Source: an uncultured Roseateles sp. (lineage in GTDB: Bacteria > Pseudomonadota > Gammaproteobacteria > Burkholderiales > Burkholderiaceae_C). Taken from it: a DNA stretch of 64,000 bases. Each line of letters opens with the position of its first letter. Positions within the stretch are counted from its first letter, which is position 1. Positions 44,310 to 52,648 of the stretch are shown here, piece by piece. The stretch covers positions 6,386,001 to 6,450,000 of the forward strand of contig NZ_OY729424.1 of assembly GCF_963422335.1 (NCBI RefSeq), in the 5' to 3' direction. Position numbers and translations under genes: made by a program. The notes under the pieces are model-generated. The model saw only the letters and a list, made by a program, of their open reading frames with translations. It was not told where the DNA came from and ran no database searches.

Positions 44310-45020
44310 ATGAGCAAAGCTATTCAGGCGCTTCTGGCGGCGGCCTTGCTGGCTGTCTCGGGCTCGGCGCTGGCCAACAAGAGCGACCCGGTTTGTGGCG
44401 AGGGCTGCACCGCCTGGGTGCAGATCGGGGACGAGAGTTTCGCCGTGCCGGTGAACATCAACGAAGCAGGCAAGGGCTGGGTCCAGGGCTTCACGGCCAC
44501 CGGTGCCAACGGCGTTGTGTCCATCGACAATATGTACCTTGATCCCGACCCGATGATTCTGTTCGCCATCGGCGCGCTGAACTTCACCAACAACCCGGTC
44601 GTGTTCTCGTTCGGCTTCTCGACTCCGATCTCGCTGAGCGGCACGGTGGGCGCCAGTTCGCAGATGACCTACACGCTGAACGATGGCAACCAGGACGGCG
44701 TCACCCTGGCACCCTTCTTCGGCCCCAATGTGCTGGTGGCGCAGGACTTCGATGCCACGCTCAAGGGCACGAACAAGGGCGTGGACATAGGCCAGGCCTG
44801 CAGCACCACCTTCTGCGGGCCCTACAACGGCTCGAACGTGCTGAACTTCAGCACCACCCAGGTCATGATGGGGGCGACCGTGTCCTTTGTGCTGACCCCG
44901 CACGACGCGGCTGGCCTTGTCGGTCAGGTCGTGCAGGTGCCCATACCCGAGCCCGCCACCTATCTGATGATGGGCCTGGGCGTGGCCACCCTGCTGCTGC
45001 GCCGCCGCTTCAATCGCTGA
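44310..45020 (+). CDS. PEP-CTERM sorting domain protein
   Basis: An exported protein of 236 residues: signal MSKAIQALLAAALLAVSGSALA, mature start NKSDPVCGEGC, and a C-terminal sorting tail VPIPEPATYLMMGLGVATLLLRRRFNR with a canonical PEP box, membrane helix and Arg run. Four Cys residues in the body (CGEGC near the N-terminus; CSTTFC later) could form two disulfides. The body is beta-rich and of unknown function. The start at 44310 has a GGGGGAAC run upstream. A good intrinsic terminator follows directly. Confidence 0.88.
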   Translation: MSKAIQALLAAALLAVSGSALANKSDPVCGEGCTAWVQIGDESFAVPVNINEAGKGWVQGFTATGANGVVSIDNMYLDPDPMILFAIGALNFTNNPVVFSFGFSTPISLSGTVGASSQMTYTLNDGNQDGVTLAPFFGPNVLVAQDFDATLKGTNKGVDIGQACSTTFCGPYNGSNVLNFSTTQVMMGATVSFVLTPHDAAGLVGQVVQVPIPEPATYLMMGLGVATLLLRRRFNR

Positions 45021-45039
45021 GCGGACCCGCTCCAGCCAC

Positions 45040-45073
45040 AACGCCGGTCTGTTTCAGGCCGGCGTTGCTTTTT
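45040..45073 (+). terminator. Intrinsic terminator after the PEP-CTERM gene
   Basis: AACGCCGG and CCGGCGTT form a perfect 8-bp stem with an 11-base loop, followed by GC and five T residues. It starts 20 bases after the stop and overlaps the last codons of the convergent FAD oxidoreductase gene. Confidence 0.8.
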
Positions 45074-46748
45074 CTGCTGCTGCAATGCCCAGCATGGCCC
45101 GGCCCAAGGCTTCGGCCACCTCGATGCCATCGACGCCGGCCGACATGATGCCGCCGGCGTAGCCCGCGCCCTCCCCGGCCGGGTACAAGCCTTTTGTGTT
45201 GAGGCTTTGATAGTCGCGGCCGCGGGTGATGCGCAGCGGCGACGAGGTGCGCGTTTCGACGCCGGTGAGCACCGCGTCATTCATCGCAAAGCCACGGATC
45301 TGGCGCTCGAAGGCCGGCAGGGCCTCGCGCACCGCCGCAATCGCATAGTCGGGCAGGCTGCTATTACCCTTTTGGCCCAGATCGGTCATCAGCACACCGG
45401 GCTTGTACGAGGGCTCGACCGAGCCCAGCGCCGTCGAGCGCTGGCCCTTGATGAAGTCGCCGACCAGCTGGCCCGGCGCGATATAGCCGCCGCCGCCCAG
45501 CTCGTAGGCGCGCGACTCCCAGATGCGCTGGAAGGCCATGCCGTCCAGCGGGCTGACCGGGCCTTCGCTCAGGCCGTCCTGCCGGTAGTCCTGCGGGTTG
45601 ATGCCGACGACGATGCCGGCATTGGCATTGCGCTCGTTGCGCGAGTACTGGCTCATGCCGTTGGTGACGACGCGATTCAGCTCCGAGGTCGCCGCCACCA
45701 CGGTGCCGCCGGGGCACATGCAGAAGCTGTAGACCGAGCGGCCATTGCTGGCGTGGTGCACCAGCTTGTAGTCGGCCGCGCCAAGAATCGGGTTGCCCGC
45801 ATTCGGGCCGAAGCGGGCGCGGTCGATGATGCCTTGCGGATGCTCGATGCGAAAGCCCACCGAAAAAGGCTTGGCCTCCATGAACACGCCGCGCTCATGC
45901 AGCATGGTGAAGGTGTCGCGGGCGCTGTGGCCCAGGGCCAGCACCACGTGGTCGGCGCGCAGCTGCTCGCCCGAGGCCAGGGTCACGCCGCGGATGTGCC
46001 CGTTCTCGATCAGCACATCGCTGACGCGCTGCTCGAAGCGGATCTCGCCGCCCAGCGCCTCGATGTCGGCCCGCATCTTCTCGACCATGCTGACCAGCCG
46101 GAAGGTACCGATATGGGGCTTGGCGACGAAGAGGATTTCCTCAGGCGCGCCGGCCTTGACGAATTCGCTGAGCACCTTGCGCGTCAGGTGGCGCGGGTCG
46201 CTGATCTGGCTCCAGAGCTTGCCGTCCGAGAAGGTGCCGGCCCCGCCCTCGCCGAATTGCACATTCGACTCCGGATTCAGCTCGCGCTGTCGCCACAGGC
46301 CCCAGGTGTCCTTGGTGCGCTGGCGCACCTCCTTGCCACGCTCCAGCACGATGGGCCGCAAGCCCATCTGGGCCAGTATCAGCGCCGCGAAGATGCCGCA
46401 GGGGCCGAAGCCGACCACCAGCGGCCGCGGCCGTGGCTCGCGGCCATGGGGCATGAAGAAATCGGCCGGCGCCTGGCCCACGAAGTGGTAGCCGGTGTCC
46501 GGTGTGACCCGCACATGCGGATCACCCGCGAAGCGCTGCAACAGCTCGGCCTCGCAGCCCAGTTCGCAATCCACCGTGTAGATCAGCACGATGGCCGTCT
46601 TCTTGCGCGCGTCGTAGCTGCGCTTGAAGACGGTGAAGGCCGTCAACTCGGCCTCGCGGCCGACCAGGCCCAGACGCGCCAGGATGGCGGCGCGCAGGGC
46701 GGGCTCGGGATGGTCAAGGGGCAGGCGCAGTTCGGTGATTCTCAACAT
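45054..46748 (-). CDS. FAD-dependent oxidoreductase of the COG2509 type
   Basis: A cytoplasmic flavoprotein of 564 residues. After a ~105-residue N-terminal domain (MLRITELRLPLDHPEPALRAAIL, characteristic of this group), the dinucleotide fold begins with LVVGFGPCGIFAALILAQMGLRPIVLERGKEV. Later motifs are QFGEGGAGTFSDGKLW, DHVVLALGHSARDTF and the C-terminal FAD contact LYPAGEGAGYAGGIMSAGVDGIEVAEALG. The family is widespread but its reaction is not established. It stands alone on the minus strand. Confidence 0.85.
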   Translation of the reverse strand: MLRITELRLPLDHPEPALRAAILARLGLVGREAELTAFTVFKRSYDARKKTAIVLIYTVDCELGCEAELLQRFAGDPHVRVTPDTGYHFVGQAPADFFMPHGREPRPRPLVVGFGPCGIFAALILAQMGLRPIVLERGKEVRQRTKDTWGLWRQRELNPESNVQFGEGGAGTFSDGKLWSQISDPRHLTRKVLSEFVKAGAPEEILFVAKPHIGTFRLVSMVEKMRADIEALGGEIRFEQRVSDVLIENGHIRGVTLASGEQLRADHVVLALGHSARDTFTMLHERGVFMEAKPFSVGFRIEHPQGIIDRARFGPNAGNPILGAADYKLVHHASNGRSVYSFCMCPGGTVVAATSELNRVVTNGMSQYSRNERNANAGIVVGINPQDYRQDGLSEGPVSPLDGMAFQRIWESRAYELGGGGYIAPGQLVGDFIKGQRSTALGSVEPSYKPGVLMTDLGQKGNSSLPDYAIAAVREALPAFERQIRGFAMNDAVLTGVETRTSSPLRITRGRDYQSLNTKGLYPAGEGAGYAGGIMSAGVDGIEVAEALGRAMLGIAAAEKATPA

Positions 46749-46841
46749 GGGCCGTATTTTCGCGCATCACACCGGTACCCAAAATTAACGCACGCCCGTT
46801 GGCCCGCCCATCGCCCCACCCCCGCAGTCAATCCGCTGCGG

Positions 46842-47432
46842 TCAGGCCCCTTGCCTGCGCTTGGCCGCCACAGCCACCACAGCCAAACCCAGCCCCATCA
46901 AGGCATAGGTTTCGGGTTCGGGCACCGGCACCAGAAAGCCGCGGATCTCGCCGCCCGGGAAGGTCTGGGTATGGATGTTCAGATAGGCCTTGCCGGCCAG
47001 GGCACCGGCCAGCAGGAAGTTCATCGCGCCGGAGATATCGGTGTGCGCGGTCACGAAGGACGGGTTGTAGCTGGAGGCCTGGGTGAGATCGAAGGTATGG
47101 TTGTAGGTGCCCGAGCCAACGCCCAAGGGGAAGCCGGTGAAGCTCGGCGTGGTCGTTGCCACACCGGCGGTACTGAGCCCCGGGTTGGCGGTGCAGCAAT
47201 GGATGTGCGAGGCGGTGGTCGTGCCGGTCAGACCGCTGAAGCTGGCTTCAATGGTCATGGTCGCGAGATCCATGTCGAAGGTCACCGTGGCCAGACCTTG
47301 GCCGGGCGAAGCATTGGGCGGCGCCTCGTGCGGCCCCGTCAGCACCACGTCGAACACGTAGGTGTGCGCCAGCGCAGGTGAGGCAAGAGCCGACAACAGC
47401 AGGCTGGCGGCAATCATCGATCTGATTTTCAT
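46842..47432 (-). CDS. CHRD domain protein with PEP-CTERM tail
   Basis: An exported protein of 196 residues: signal MKIRSMIAASLLLSALASPALA, then a CHRD domain recognised by LTGPHEAPPNASPGQGLATVTF, TTASHIHCC and KAYLNIHTQTFPGGEIRGFL, ending in the sorting tail VPVPEPETYALMGLGLAVVAVAAKRRQGA. CHRD domains were named from chordin; their His residues suggest metal binding but the function in bacteria is open. It would be processed by an exosortase encoded elsewhere. The upstream 180 bases show no clear sigma-54 site. Confidence 0.88.
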   Translation of the reverse strand: MKIRSMIAASLLLSALASPALAHTYVFDVVLTGPHEAPPNASPGQGLATVTFDMDLATMTIEASFSGLTGTTTASHIHCCTANPGLSTAGVATTTPSFTGFPLGVGSGTYNHTFDLTQASSYNPSFVTAHTDISGAMNFLLAGALAGKAYLNIHTQTFPGGEIRGFLVPVPEPETYALMGLGLAVVAVAAKRRQGA

Positions 47433-47567
47433 TGCGAGATCTCCTAGCAGGGCAGCGGCTCACACCCGCATCCTGGACGCCGCCGCGTAGACCAGGAGCG
47501 AGCCTCGACGGATCGAAGCTCCATGGGTGTATGCCGCCGGCCACGCCGGAGCAATCCCTATTCAAAA

Positions 47568-47613
47568 GTCGGCGCGACGCAACCGAAACTCTTGTTTTTG
47601 GTACGTCGCCGAC
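47568..47613 (-). terminator. Intrinsic terminator of the thiolase-SDR-acyl-CoA dehydrogenase operon
   Basis: GTCGGCGCGACG and CGTCGCCGAC pair with a two-base bulge around a 24-base loop. On the minus strand the stem is followed by TTTTG. It begins one base after the acyl-CoA dehydrogenase stop codon. Confidence 0.6.
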
Positions 47614-47614
47614 C

Positions 47615-48745
47615 TCAGGCCAGCGCGCGTCCGATCAGTATCTTCTGCACGTCCGAGGTGCCTTCGTAGATCTGGCAGACGCGCACGTCACGGTAGATGC
47701 GCTCCACGGGAAAGTCGCTGACATAGCCATAGCCGCCAAAGGTCTGGATCGCCGCGCTGCAGACGCGCTCGGCCATCTCGCTGGCGAACAGCTTGGCCAT
47801 TGCCGCCTCCTTCAGGCAGGGCAGTCCGGCATCCTTCAGGCTGGCGGCATGCCAGATCAGCTGGCGCGCGGCCTCGATCTGGGTGGCCATCTCGCCGAGG
47901 CGGAACTGCACCGCCTGGTGCTCGAAGATGGGCTGGCCAAAGGCCACGCGCTCCTTCGAGTAGCGCAGCGCCGCCTCGAAGGCCGCACGGGCCATGCCCA
48001 CCGATTGCGAGGCAATGCCGATGCGCCCGCCCTCCAGGCCCGACAGGGCGATCTTCAGGCCCTGGCCCTCGTCGCCGATGCGGTTGGCCACCGGCACGCG
48101 GCAGTCCTCGAACAGGATTTGCGCGGTGTCGCTGGCGTGTTGCCCCATCTTGTCTTCGATACGCGCAACCGTGTAGCCGGGCGTCTTGGTCGGCACCAGA
48201 AAGGCGCTGATGCCCCGCTTGCCGGCGGCCTTGTCGGTGACGGCCATGACGATGGCCACATCGCCGTTCTTGCCGCTGGTGATGAACTGTTTGACGCCCT
48301 TGATCACGTAGTGGTCGCCGTCCAGCGTCGCCGTGGTCTTCAGCCCCGCTGCCTCGGAGCCCACATGCGGCTCGGTCAGGCAGAAAGCGCCCAGCATGTC
48401 GCCGCGCGCCAGGGGCTTGAGGAAGCGCTCTTTCTGGTCGGCACTGCCCCAGGCCATCAGGATCGAGCAGACCGGGCAGTTGTTGACGCTGACGACCGTC
48501 GAGGTCGCACCATCGCCGGCGCCGATTTCTTCCAGGATGATGGCCAGGGCCAGATAGTCCAGGCCGGCGCCGTCCCACTCGGTGGGCACGGCCACGCCGT
48601 AGCAGCCCAGCTCGGCCAGGCCCTTGAGCTCGGCGGCGGGGAAATGATGGGTCTTGTCCCACTCGGCCGCCTTCGGCACGATCTGGTCCTGGACGTAGGA
48701 ACGAACGGCATCCTGCACCGCACGGTGGTCTTCGCTGAGTATCAT
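47615..48745 (-). CDS. Acyl-CoA dehydrogenase (short/branched-chain type)
   Basis: A flavoenzyme of 376 residues that introduces the alpha-beta double bond into acyl-CoA. Motifs: CLTEPHVGSEAAGLKTTA (FAD loop), DHYVIKGVKQFITSG, GGRIGIASQSVGMARAAFEAALRYSKERVAFGQPI, and the C-terminal IQTFGGYGYVSDFPVERIYRDVRVCQIYEGTSDVQ. The Glu in QIYEGTSD is the usual catalytic base of the short-chain group. ATG at 48745 is four bases after the SDR stop, so it is the third gene of a LiuR-type operon. Isobutyryl- or 2-methylbutyryl-CoA are likely substrates given the context. Confidence 0.9.
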   Translation of the reverse strand: MILSEDHRAVQDAVRSYVQDQIVPKAAEWDKTHHFPAAELKGLAELGCYGVAVPTEWDGAGLDYLALAIILEEIGAGDGATSTVVSVNNCPVCSILMAWGSADQKERFLKPLARGDMLGAFCLTEPHVGSEAAGLKTTATLDGDHYVIKGVKQFITSGKNGDVAIVMAVTDKAAGKRGISAFLVPTKTPGYTVARIEDKMGQHASDTAQILFEDCRVPVANRIGDEGQGLKIALSGLEGGRIGIASQSVGMARAAFEAALRYSKERVAFGQPIFEHQAVQFRLGEMATQIEAARQLIWHAASLKDAGLPCLKEAAMAKLFASEMAERVCSAAIQTFGGYGYVSDFPVERIYRDVRVCQIYEGTSDVQKILIGRALA

Positions 48746-48749
48746 GGGT

Positions 48750-49418
48750 TCACCAGCTGAGCGGCTGGCCGTCGTAGTTGAAGAAGCTGCCGTTGTCGGC
48801 AGCCGTGAGTTTGGACAGCACGCCGCGCATGCCCGCCACACTGGTGCGCGCATCGATGTCGGCGCCGTCGCCGCCCATCTCGGTGCGCACCCAGCCGGGG
48901 TGGAAGCTGATGCAGACGGCCTTGCCTTCGAGTACCAGCGAGGCGTCTTTCAGCACCGAATTGACCGCCGCCTTGGAGGCACGGTACAGCCAGCCCGCAG
49001 CACTGGTGCGCAGCGAGATCGAGCCCATCCGCGACGAGATCACGGCCAGTCGTGCGCCCGGCGCCAGCGCATCGACCAGCTGCGGCATGACGCGCATGGG
49101 CCCCAGCACATTGGTGCGCATCACCTCGTCGAAGTCGGCCTCGGTGGGCGTTTGCAGACCGTTGTTGCGCGGGCCGTAGACACCGGCCACGATCACCACC
49201 TCGTCGAACTGGTGGCCGTCGATCTGCCAGGCCAGGCCCGAGGCGCTGGCCGTGTCGGCCACATCCAGCTTCAGCGCCGTGGCGCCCAGTTCGCCGAGCG
49301 CCGACAGCGCGGCCTCGTTGCGCGCCGTGGCCACCACCTGGGCGCCCGCGGCGAGGTACTGGCGCACGAACTCCAGGCCGATGCCGCGCGAAGCGCCGAC
49401 GATCAACACCTGTGCCAT
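48750..49418 (-). CDS. Short-chain dehydrogenase/reductase
   Basis: An SDR of 222 residues with nucleotide motif VGASRGIGLEFVRQYL (TGxxxGIG class), LDVADTAS, a strand ending VIVAGVYGP in place of the NNAG motif, and the catalytic Ser and YxxxK in ISSRMGSISL ... WLYRASKAAVN. It is probably an NAD(P)H-dependent oxidoreductase acting on a hydroxyacyl or carbonyl compound; the exact substrate is not clear. Its ATG overlaps the thiolase stop by one base (TGATG), placing it second in the operon. Confidence 0.87.
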   Translation of the reverse strand: MAQVLIVGASRGIGLEFVRQYLAAGAQVVATARNEAALSALGELGATALKLDVADTASASGLAWQIDGHQFDEVVIVAGVYGPRNNGLQTPTEADFDEVMRTNVLGPMRVMPQLVDALAPGARLAVISSRMGSISLRTSAAGWLYRASKAAVNSVLKDASLVLEGKAVCISFHPGWVRTEMGGDGADIDARTSVAGMRGVLSKLTAADNGSFFNYDGQPLSW

Positions 49419-50596
49419 CAGATCAGCTCGACGCCAACGGCGGTGGCTTCACCACCCCCGATGCACAGGGCCGCCACGCCGCGCTTCAAGCCGCGGTGCT
49501 TCAGCGCACCCAGCAGGGTGACGATGATGCGGGCGCCCGAGGCGCCGATCGGGTGGCCCAGCGCACAGGCGCCGCCATTGACGTTGACGATCTCGTGCGG
49601 CAGCTTGAACTCGGCCATGGCGGCCATGGTGACGGCGGCAAAGGCCTCGTTGACTTCCCACAGATCGACGCTCTTGGCATCCCAGCCGTTCTTGGCCAGC
49701 AGCTTCTGGATCGCACCGACCGGGGCGGTCGTGAACCAGGCCGGCGCATTGGCATGCACGGCCGTGCCGACGATGCGGGCCACCGGCGACAGGCCCAGCT
49801 TGGCGGCCGTGCTCTCGCGCATCAGCACCATGGCGGCGGCGCCGTCGGAGATGCTGGACGAGGTGGCGGCGGTGATGGTGCCGTCCTTCTTGAACGCGGG
49901 CTTCAGGCCGGCGATCTTGTCGAGCTTGGCCTTGAAGGGCTGCTCGTCCTTGCTGAAGACGGTGTCGCCGGCGCGGCCAGCCACCGTCACCGGGGCCATT
50001 TCCCAGGCGAAGCTGCCGTCGGTGTTGGCGCGCTGGGCCCGCTCGGTGGAGGCGATGGCGAAGGCGTCCTGCGCTTCGCGGGTGAAGGCGTATTTGTCCA
50101 CGCATTGTTCGGCGAACACACCCATGGCCTTGCCGCGCTCGTAGGCGTCTTCCAGGCCGTCCATGGCCATGTGGTCATACATCTGCGTAGCACCGTACTT
50201 GACGCCCTTGCGCGCAAACATCAGGTGCGGCGCATTGGTCATCGACTCCATGCCGCCGGCGATCAGGATCTCGGCACTCTCTGCCTTCAAGGTGTCGTGG
50301 GCGAACATCGTGGCACGCATGCCGGCGCCGCACATCTTCGACAGCGTCACCGCGCCCACCGACTGTGGCAGGCCGGCCTTCAGCACCGCCTGGCGCGCGG
50401 GCGCCTGGCCCTGGCCCGCCATCAGGCAGTTGCCGATGAAGGCTTCCTGGATCGCGTCGCCGGGTACGCCGGCGCGTTCGACCGCGGCCTTGATGGCCAC
50501 GGCGCCCAGCTCCCAGGCAGCAAGGCCTGCGAAATCACCCAGCAAACCCCCGATGGGCGTGCGGGCGGCGGAAACGATCACGATGGAGTCGGACAT
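49418..50596 (-). CDS. Acetyl-CoA C-acyltransferase (thiolase)
   Basis: A 392-residue thiolase. The nucleophile is Cys89 in LSKMCGAGMRA; the second catalytic set is GHPIGASGARI (His) and CIGGGEATA (Cys) near the C-terminus. It condenses or cleaves acetyl-CoA units: acetoacetyl-CoA in leucine/ketone-body breakdown is likely here. ATG at 50596 has AGGAG eight bases upstream. It is the first gene of thiolase-SDR-acyl-CoA dehydrogenase, and a LiuR-type palindrome lies about 90 bases upstream. Confidence 0.92.
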   Translation of the reverse strand: MSDSIVIVSAARTPIGGLLGDFAGLAAWELGAVAIKAAVERAGVPGDAIQEAFIGNCLMAGQGQAPARQAVLKAGLPQSVGAVTLSKMCGAGMRATMFAHDTLKAESAEILIAGGMESMTNAPHLMFARKGVKYGATQMYDHMAMDGLEDAYERGKAMGVFAEQCVDKYAFTREAQDAFAIASTERAQRANTDGSFAWEMAPVTVAGRAGDTVFSKDEQPFKAKLDKIAGLKPAFKKDGTITAATSSSISDGAAAMVLMRESTAAKLGLSPVARIVGTAVHANAPAWFTTAPVGAIQKLLAKNGWDAKSVDLWEVNEAFAAVTMAAMAEFKLPHEIVNVNGGACALGHPIGASGARIIVTLLGALKHRGLKRGVAALCIGGGEATAVGVELI

Positions 50597-50684
50597 GGGA
50601 AAAGCTCCTGCGGGCATGTGACAGACAACCCAGCCAGCCCCCGCGGGGCCTGGCTCGGCAAACAAACACTATTGTGCTCCCGCA

Positions 50685-50700
50685 GTTTACGTAAACGTCA
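50685..50700 (-). promoter_or_regulatory. LiuR-type operator upstream of the thiolase operon
   Basis: GTTTACGTAAAC is a perfect 12-bp palindrome (50685-50696) followed by GTCA, giving the same right half as the perfect site at 57832-57853. It lies 89 bases before the thiolase start, within its promoter region. Confidence 0.7.
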
Positions 50701-50728
50701 ATCAAATCGCCAAGCACCCAGATCGTGC

Positions 50729-52492
50729 TCAGGTAATCACGCCGCGGCCGAAGCGGCGTTGCGGGTCGTAGGGGAACACATCGTGCACATGACCTGCGAG
50801 GATGCGTTGCTTGTGGCCCTGCCAGAACGACGCATCCAGCAGCTCGGCATGGTGGGCCATGAACAGCTCGCGCACCTGCGGGTTGCCCAGCAGAAACGGG
50901 CCGAAGGTCTCGGGGAAGACATCGCGCGGGCCCACCGCGTACCAGACCTCGGCGGACATCTCCTCCTCCTCGTTGCGCGGCTCGGGCACCTGGCGGAAGT
51001 TGCAGTCGGTCAGGTACTCGATCTCGTCGTAGTCGTAGAACACCACCTTGCCGTGACGGGTGACGCCAAAGTTCTTCCACAGCATGTCGCCGGGGAAGAT
51101 ATTGGCCGCCACCAGGTCCTTGATCGCATTGCCGTACTCGATCACCGCATGCTCCAGCTGCCTGGGGCTGGCATCCTGCAGATAGATGTTCAGCGGCACC
51201 ATGCGGCGCTCGATGTAGACATGCTTGAGCACGATGTCGTCGCCGCTCTCCTCCAGCAGGCTGGGACAGAAGTGCCGGATCTCGGCCAGCAGCCCGGCCT
51301 CGAAGCGCTGGCGCGGAAAGGCCACATTGGAGAACTCCAGCGTATCGGCCATGCGACCCACGCGGTCGTGCTGCTTGACCAGCAGGTACTTGCGCTTGAT
51401 GGTCTCCCGCGTGGTGTTCTCCTTCTGCGGCGGATAGAAGTCCTTGATCAGCTTGAAGACGAAGGGGAAGGACGGCAGGTCGAACACCAGCATGACCATG
51501 CCCTTGATGCCCGGGGCGATGCGGAAGCGGTCGCCGGAATGGCGCAGGTGGTAGAGGAAGTCGCGGTAGAACAGGTTCTTGCCGTGCTTTTGCAGGCCCA
51601 GCGCGTTGTAGATCTCGGCGCGCGGCTTCCTCGGCATCATCGAGCGCAGGAACTGCACATAGGCCGAAGGGATCTCCATGTCCACCATGAAGTAGGCGCG
51701 GGCAAAGCTGAACAGCATCAGCAGATCGTCCTCGCCGAACAGCAGCGCGTCGATGTAGAACCGGCCCTCGTCGTTTCTGAGTATGGGCAGGGCGAACGGC
51801 AGCACGCTGAAGCCGTTGATGAACTTGCCCACCACATAGGCGCCCTTGTTGCGGAAGAACAGCGAGCTCAAGACCTGGATCTGGAAGTTGGCCCGCGCGC
51901 GGAAGTCCGGGCCCAGGTGGCGGTTCACCGTCGCCAGCACCAGGGCCACATCGCGGGCCAGATCAACGAACTCGCCCTGCAGCTGGAAGTTGGTGATGCT
52001 GCGGGCCAGCGCGTCCTGCAGGCTGTCGCGGGTCGGGTAGTAGGCCCGGTAGGTGGGCTGCGACGCCGGCTCGTCGTTCTCGATGTACTCGGTCGAGACC
52101 GCCGGCCGCACAAAGATGAAATCGTTGTGGAAGTAGCTGTGGTGCAGCATCCGCGTCGTCACCGAGTTGAAGAAGGTCTCGGCCAGCTCTGGCTGGTGGT
52201 GGTTGACCAGCAGGCCGATGTAATGCAGCTTGACCTGGTGCCACAGCGCCATCGGCTGGGTGCTGGCTCCATGGTCGCGCTCCAGCGCCTGCGCGGCCTC
52301 CTCGACCCGCTTGTCGTAGAACTCGATGCGCAGCGCTTGAGCGCGCTGCTGGCCATGCCAGTCGCCGCGCTCGAAGCGCTGCTTGGCCAGCGCGCTGGTG
52401 CCGCGGAACAGCCGGTAGTGGGTGTTGAACCCGTCGAGCATCGCCGTGGCGATGTCATAGGCGCGGGTGTCGGTCAGCTCGCGCGGAAACAT
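50729..52492 (-). CDS. aceK: Isocitrate dehydrogenase kinase/phosphatase
   Basis: A cytoplasmic bifunctional enzyme of 587 residues, a normal length, that phosphorylates and reactivates isocitrate dehydrogenase to steer carbon between the TCA cycle and glyoxylate shunt. Family stretches seen are DGFNTHYRLFRGTSALAKQRFE, HHSYFHNDFIFVRPAVSTEYIE, the ATP-binding part MVLVFDLPSFPFVFKLIKD and the catalytic region FGVTRHGKVVFYDYDEIEYLTDCNFR. The start at 52492 has AGGAG six bases upstream. The glyoxylate-shunt role suits a genome that degrades leucine to acetyl-CoA. Confidence 0.95.
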   Translation of the reverse strand: MFPRELTDTRAYDIATAMLDGFNTHYRLFRGTSALAKQRFERGDWHGQQRAQALRIEFYDKRVEEAAQALERDHGASTQPMALWHQVKLHYIGLLVNHHQPELAETFFNSVTTRMLHHSYFHNDFIFVRPAVSTEYIENDEPASQPTYRAYYPTRDSLQDALARSITNFQLQGEFVDLARDVALVLATVNRHLGPDFRARANFQIQVLSSLFFRNKGAYVVGKFINGFSVLPFALPILRNDEGRFYIDALLFGEDDLLMLFSFARAYFMVDMEIPSAYVQFLRSMMPRKPRAEIYNALGLQKHGKNLFYRDFLYHLRHSGDRFRIAPGIKGMVMLVFDLPSFPFVFKLIKDFYPPQKENTTRETIKRKYLLVKQHDRVGRMADTLEFSNVAFPRQRFEAGLLAEIRHFCPSLLEESGDDIVLKHVYIERRMVPLNIYLQDASPRQLEHAVIEYGNAIKDLVAANIFPGDMLWKNFGVTRHGKVVFYDYDEIEYLTDCNFRQVPEPRNEEEEMSAEVWYAVGPRDVFPETFGPFLLGNPQVRELFMAHHAELLDASFWQGHKQRILAGHVHDVFPYDPQRRFGRGVIT

Positions 52493-52648
52493 GGCGCACT
52501 CCTGTTGGCCTGGGCACCGGGGCAGTGTAAGCAAGCCCGGCGTGGCCGGCGCCGCCATGGCGCGTCGGCGGGCAACGGCGCGACAACCCTGAACCCCGGC
52601 TCGCAAATCCGCGCTATGCTGTGACCAACCAAGCGCCTGGACAGCCAA

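Noticed and set aside
47467..47484. Possible sigma-54 promoter (minus strand) before the CHRD/PEP-CTERM gene
   Set aside because: GG and GC are ten bases apart, but most other consensus positions disagree; expected by chance in GC-rich DNA.
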